From Pseudomonas fluorescens (lineage in GTDB: Bacteria > Pseudomonadota > Gammaproteobacteria > Pseudomonadales > Pseudomonadaceae): a stretch of DNA of 64,000 nt. Both the position numbers and the translations under genes were made by a program. Of the stretch, positions 61,168 through 64,000 are shown in pieces. Below the pieces are notes generated by a model. It made no database searches. It worked only from the letters and a program-made list of their open reading frames with translations, and had not been told where the DNA came from. The stretch covers positions 3,340,501 to 3,404,500 of the forward strand of contig NZ_CP012831.1 in NCBI RefSeq assembly GCF_001307275.1. Reading direction: 5' to 3'. Each line of letters begins with the position of its first letter. The stretch's first letter is position 1.

Positions 61168-62001
61168 ATGACACTCCGTTATCCACAGGTCTTGCTGTTG
61201 CTCTGCGCCCTGACCGCGTTGCCTCCGGCCATGGCCGCTGACGCCATCAAGCTCGACACTCCCGTTGGCGGCTGGCGCAGCGGGGCGCCGGGCGGTGAAG
61301 GCGAAAGCTTCAGCCAGACCGTCAACTACCCGGCCTCGTCGGTCAACACGCCCCCAGGCCAGGCCAACACCGCCCGCATTACCGGGCAGATCAAAGGCGC
61401 GCCCAAGGACAGCAATGCGCCGGGTCAGTTGATCGTCAATGGTGTCAGCTTGCCGCTGAAGCTGGATGGCGAAGGTCGCTTCGACCGGCCGTTCTCGTTC
61501 CCCAACGGCAGCAACAGCGTGGAAGTGCGCAGCGCCGACGGCCAGCAGCGCCACCGCACGCAATTTCTCAACACCAGTGGCGGCGCCACGCCGGCCAAGC
61601 TGCGGGTGTTGCTGACCTGGGACAGCGACGGCACCGACCTGGACCTGCACCTGGTCACCCCCGATGGTGCGCACATCTGGTACGGCGACCGCGCCGCTGC
61701 CAACGGAGCCGCCCTCGACGTCGACGTCACCACCGGCTACGGCCCGGAAATCTTCGCCATGCCGGCGCCGATCAAAGGCCAGTACCTGGTGTATGTGAAC
61801 TACTACGGCGGCGGTTATCGCAGTGAAGAGGACGGCGAAGAGGGTGAGGGTGGTGGAGAGCAAGCGCAACAAGCCCTGACCACCGCGCAGGTCACCGTGA
61901 TCACGGAGGAAGGCACGCCGAACGAGAAGATGGAAACCTTCGTCGTGCCGATGCGGGCGGTGGGCGAGCTGACGCTGGTCAAGAGCTTCAGCTATCCGTA
62001 A
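61168..62001 (+). CDS. magF: MagF: DUF2135 (YfaP-like) periplasmic protein
   Basis: 277 residues, signal peptide QVLLLLCALTALPPAMAAD, paralogue of MagA: VGGWRSG, GSNSVEVRSADG, DLDLHLVTPDGAHIWYG and GQYLVYVNYYGGG match it block by block. It has an acidic Glu/Gly insertion EEDGEEGEGGGEQ that MagA lacks. Last gene of the mag operon; three bases after magE. REP DNA follows and may stabilise the transcript end. Confidence 0.87.
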   Translation: MTLRYPQVLLLLCALTALPPAMAADAIKLDTPVGGWRSGAPGGEGESFSQTVNYPASSVNTPPGQANTARITGQIKGAPKDSNAPGQLIVNGVSLPLKLDGEGRFDRPFSFPNGSNSVEVRSADGQQRHRTQFLNTSGGATPAKLRVLLTWDSDGTDLDLHLVTPDGAHIWYGDRAAANGAALDVDVTTGYGPEIFAMPAPIKGQYLVYVNYYGGGYRSEEDGEEGEGGGEQAQQALTTAQVTVITEEGTPNEKMETFVVPMRAVGELTLVKSFSYP

Positions 62002-62048
62002 GCCGCCATCAGCAGCGACAACTGATGTTGCAGCCTGTGGAGCTCCCC

Positions 62049-62879
62049 CTGTGGGAGCCGAGCTTGCTCGCGATGACGGTCTTGCATCCAGCATCAATGC
62101 AAGCTGACCCACCGCCATCGCGAGCAAGCTCGCTCCCACAGAGGATCGATGGTGGACGCCTGATCTGTGAACGCTCAAAAAAAACTGTGGGAGCGAGCTT
62201 GCTCGCGATGGCGTCGGTAAATCCAGCATCTCTGCAAACTGATATACCGCTATCGCGAGCAAGCTCAGCTCCCACAGAGGATCGATGGTGGACGCCTGAT
62301 CTGTGAACGCTCAAAAAAACTGTGGGAGCGAGCTTGCTCGCGATGACGTCGGTAAATCCAGCCTCTCTGCAAACGGATAAACCGCTATCGCGAGCAAGCT
62401 CAGCTCCCCCCACAGAGGATCGATGGTGGACGCCTGATCTGTGAACGCTCAAAAAAACTGTGGGAGCCGAGCTTGCTCGCGATGGCGTCGGTAAATCCAG
62501 CCTCTCTGCAAACGGATAAACCGCTATCGCGAGCAAGCTCGCTCCCACAGAGGATCGATGGTGGACGCCTGATCTGTGAACGCTCAAAAAAACTGTGGGA
62601 GCCGAGCTTGCTCGCGATGGCGTCGGTAAATCCGGCCTCTCTGCAAACGGATAAACCGCTATCGCGAGCAAGCTCAGCTCCCACAGAGGATCGATGGTGG
62701 ACGCCTGATCTGTGAACGCTCAAAAAACTGTGGGAGCCGAGCTTGCTCGCGATAGCGTCGGTAAATCCAGCCTCTCTGCAAACGGATAAACCGCTATCGC
62801 GAGCAAGCTCAGCTCCCACAGAGGATCGATGGTGGACGCCTGATCTGTGAGCGCTCAAAAAAACTGTGGGAGCCGAGCT
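62049..62879. repeat. Tandem REP (BIME-like) array, six units plus truncated seventh
   Basis: Units begin with CTGTGGGAG at 62049, 62185, 62320, 62458, 62593, 62728 and 62864, a period of 135-138 bp. Each holds an outward REP arm, a linker (GTCGGTAAATCCAGC...), the inverted arm and ACAGAGGATCGATGGTGGAC. Units from 62185 onward are almost identical, which indicates recent amplification; some arms have one extra base. No gene lies in the 940-bp gap; the apparent ORFs are repeat translations. The seventh unit stops at the IS insertion. Confidence 0.92.
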
Positions 62880-62943
62880 GAACTGGCCTAATAATTCCGG
62901 ACACCTCTTAAGGGCGATATGATTTCGCCAACTTGGAGGTTCC

Positions 62944-63249
62944 ATGAACGAAAGAAAGGTCTATACCCGCGAGTTCAAGCTGCATGCTGCCAGCATGGTG
63001 CTTGATGATAACTGCCCGGTACCAGAAGTTTGTGCATCTCTGGACATCGGACCCACCGCTTTACGGCGCTGGGTTGATCAGGTTCGTAAGGAACGCGAGG
63101 GCCAGCCAGTTAAAGGCACCAAGGCGATTACTGACGATCAGCGCCAGATCCAGGAGCTAAAAGCCAAGATCAAGCGCATGGAGATGGAAGCTGAAATCCT
63201 AAAAAAGGCTACCGCTCTCTTGATGTCGGATCCCGATCGTTTCCGATGA
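62944..63249 (+). CDS. IS3-family transposase OrfA
   Basis: 101 residues. N-terminal helix-turn-helix (YTREFKLHAASMVLDDNCPV...IGPTALRRWVDQVRK), then a leucine-zipper-like helix (IQELKAKIKRMEMEAEILKK). It binds the terminal repeats. GGAGG precedes ATG 62944. The slippery sequence AAAAAAG near its end allows a frameshifted OrfAB fusion. Confidence 0.92.
   Translation: MNERKVYTREFKLHAASMVLDDNCPVPEVCASLDIGPTALRRWVDQVRKEREGQPVKGTKAITDDQRQIQELKAKIKRMEMEAEILKKATALLMSDPDRFR
63201..63207 (+). other. A6G slippery site for programmed -1 frameshifting
   Basis: AAAAAAG in orfA. Slipping back one base enters the orfB frame, which is open from here through the orfB ATG at 63246, giving the OrfAB transposase. 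Confidence 0.65.
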
Positions 63250-64000
63250 TCGCAGAGCTAAGAGAGTCATTTCCGACGGCCGTGGTGTGTCGTGTGTTCG
63301 GCGTGAAGCGCAGCAGCTTTTATGAGTGGATTCAGCGGCGATCCAAGCCGCGGATCAGACGTGAAGAACTCAGGCTGAAAGTCGTTGAACTGCACAGTGA
63401 AAGTCGCGAAGCCATGGGCTCCAGGATGATCAGCAAGGGCCTGAAATCGCAAAATATTGCAGCGGGAAGAAGCCTGGTCAGAGCGCTGATGAGGGAAGCC
63501 AACATTGTCAGTAAACAACGCCAGCCGCATCCATTTAGATCCAAAGGCGTGGAGGCATTTGTCGCGCCTAATCGGCTCAAACGCAACTTCAAACCGACTG
63601 CAATCGATCAGGTTTGGTGTGGCGACGTTACCAGCCTGATGGTGGGTAAACGCTGGATTCATCTGGCCATCGTGATCGATTTGTTTGCTCGCAGGGTTAT
63701 TGGTTGGGCTTTTTCTCTGGTTAATGAGGCCAACCTAGTCAGCAAAGCGCTACGCATGGCGACAGCTGTACGAACGTGTCCTCCAGGGCTGATGTTTCAC
63801 TCAGACCAAGGATGTCAGTACACCAGTCGCAAGTTTCAAGAAGAACTGACCCGCCACGGCATTGTGCAAAGCATGAGTCATCGGGGACAGTGCTGGGACA
63901 ACGCTCCAATAGAGCGTTTTTTCGGCACACTGAAGTCAGAGTGGGTACCTCGCAACGGCTACAGCCTGATCGAGGAGGCAAAAACGGACATGGTGCGTTT
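63246..64000 (+). CDS. IS3-family transposase OrfB (partial, runs off window)
   Basis: 251 codons visible with no stop before the edge. An HTH_21-type N-terminus (ESREAMGSRMISKGLKSQNI) leads into the rve integrase core with the DDE triad: VWCGDVTSLMVG, MFHSDQGCQYTS and NAPIERFFGTLK. Starts with an ATG that overlaps the orfA stop as ATGA. The catalytic residues are intact, so the element may be active. Confidence 0.92.
   Translation, partial: MIAELRESFPTAVVCRVFGVKRSSFYEWIQRRSKPRIRREELRLKVVELHSESREAMGSRMISKGLKSQNIAAGRSLVRALMREANIVSKQRQPHPFRSKGVEAFVAPNRLKRNFKPTAIDQVWCGDVTSLMVGKRWIHLAIVIDLFARRVIGWAFSLVNEANLVSKALRMATAVRTCPPGLMFHSDQGCQYTSRKFQEELTRHGIVQSMSHRGQCWDNAPIERFFGTLKSEWVPRNGYSLIEEAKTDMVR

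Larger units (their letters stand above)
62879..64000 (+). mobile_element. IS3-family insertion sequence, left part
   Basis: It begins with TGAACTGGCCTAATAATTCC immediately after a REP arm is cut at GAGCT, and carries overlapping orfA and orfB in the IS3 arrangement. The right end lies beyond the window. Lower GC and different codon use than its neighbours mark it as foreign. Confidence 0.88.

Noticed and set aside
62049..62879. CRISPR array
   Set aside because: The period is about 135 bp, the spacers are nearly identical, each unit contains inverted REP arms, and no cas genes are present.
62009..62945. Open frames in the tandem repeat region on both strands
   Set aside because: They translate REP units into repeating peptides such as SELARDSG and have no ribosome sites.

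Overview
The window is chromosomal DNA of a fluorescent Pseudomonas (P. fluorescens group). GC-rich coding sequence, several Pseudomonas-type REP families and gene order point there: uvrA/bfr/MFS/ssb, oprG next to a DUF2796-ABC-DUF3299 zinc operon, the nrdR-ribDE-ribBA-ribH-nusB-thiL-pgpA-ribA string, dxs-ispA-xseB, and a six-gene alpha2-macroglobulin (mag) operon, all as in P. aeruginosa. Family assignments come from reading protein motifs; no database search was possible.

Layout. 0.1-5.7 kb: a ferritin, uvrA (minus), a YajR-like MFS transporter and ssb. 5.8-13.1 kb: an accessory-looking segment with a small membrane protein, an uncharacterised gene cut by an in-frame TAG, a MACPF-fold (perforin-like) protein, and divergent to it a 1099-residue XRE-AAA-TPR regulator. 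The space between the last two carries heptamer direct repeats with 11-bp phasing. 13.1-28 kb: isochorismatase-like hydrolase divergent from a GlxA-type regulator, a DUF3182/hydrolase pair, a DUF72-ybhP-clsB-ybhN operon (phospholipid synthesis), an MscS-family channel and the long helicase Lhr. 28.2-37 kb: two sugar-nucleotide SDR proteins, oprG with two ANR/FNR-like boxes, a Zur-type zinc operon, a thioredoxin co-chaperone, a methyltransferase and a YbaY lipoprotein. 37.2-46 kb: nrdR and riboflavin genes with nusB, thiL and pgpA, mostly in 4-bp stop/start overlaps, then a periplasmic binding protein, ribA, a membrane protein and btuF. 46.1-51.3 kb (minus): btuB, dxs, ispA, xseB. 51.8-62.0 kb: the mag operon, with a possible RsmA hairpin in its leader. 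62.0-62.9 kb: a tandem array of six REP units, broken in the seventh by an IS3-family element that runs off the window.

How genes work together. ribD, ribE, ribBA, ribH and ribA cover most of riboflavin synthesis; RibBA's GTP cyclohydrolase half has lost its zinc cysteines, so RibA probably does that step. BtuF and BtuB both serve cobalamin uptake. Dxs and IspA supply isoprenoids. The mag proteins look like a periplasmic defence or envelope-surveillance assembly: a bait protein without the thioester cysteine, an NlpC/P60-like protein, and MagE, which combines a transpeptidase-like SxxK, a SpoIID-like stretch and a terminal HExxH. The most interesting parts are the MACPF/regulator locus with its phased repeats, the MagE architecture, and the REP array/IS junction.
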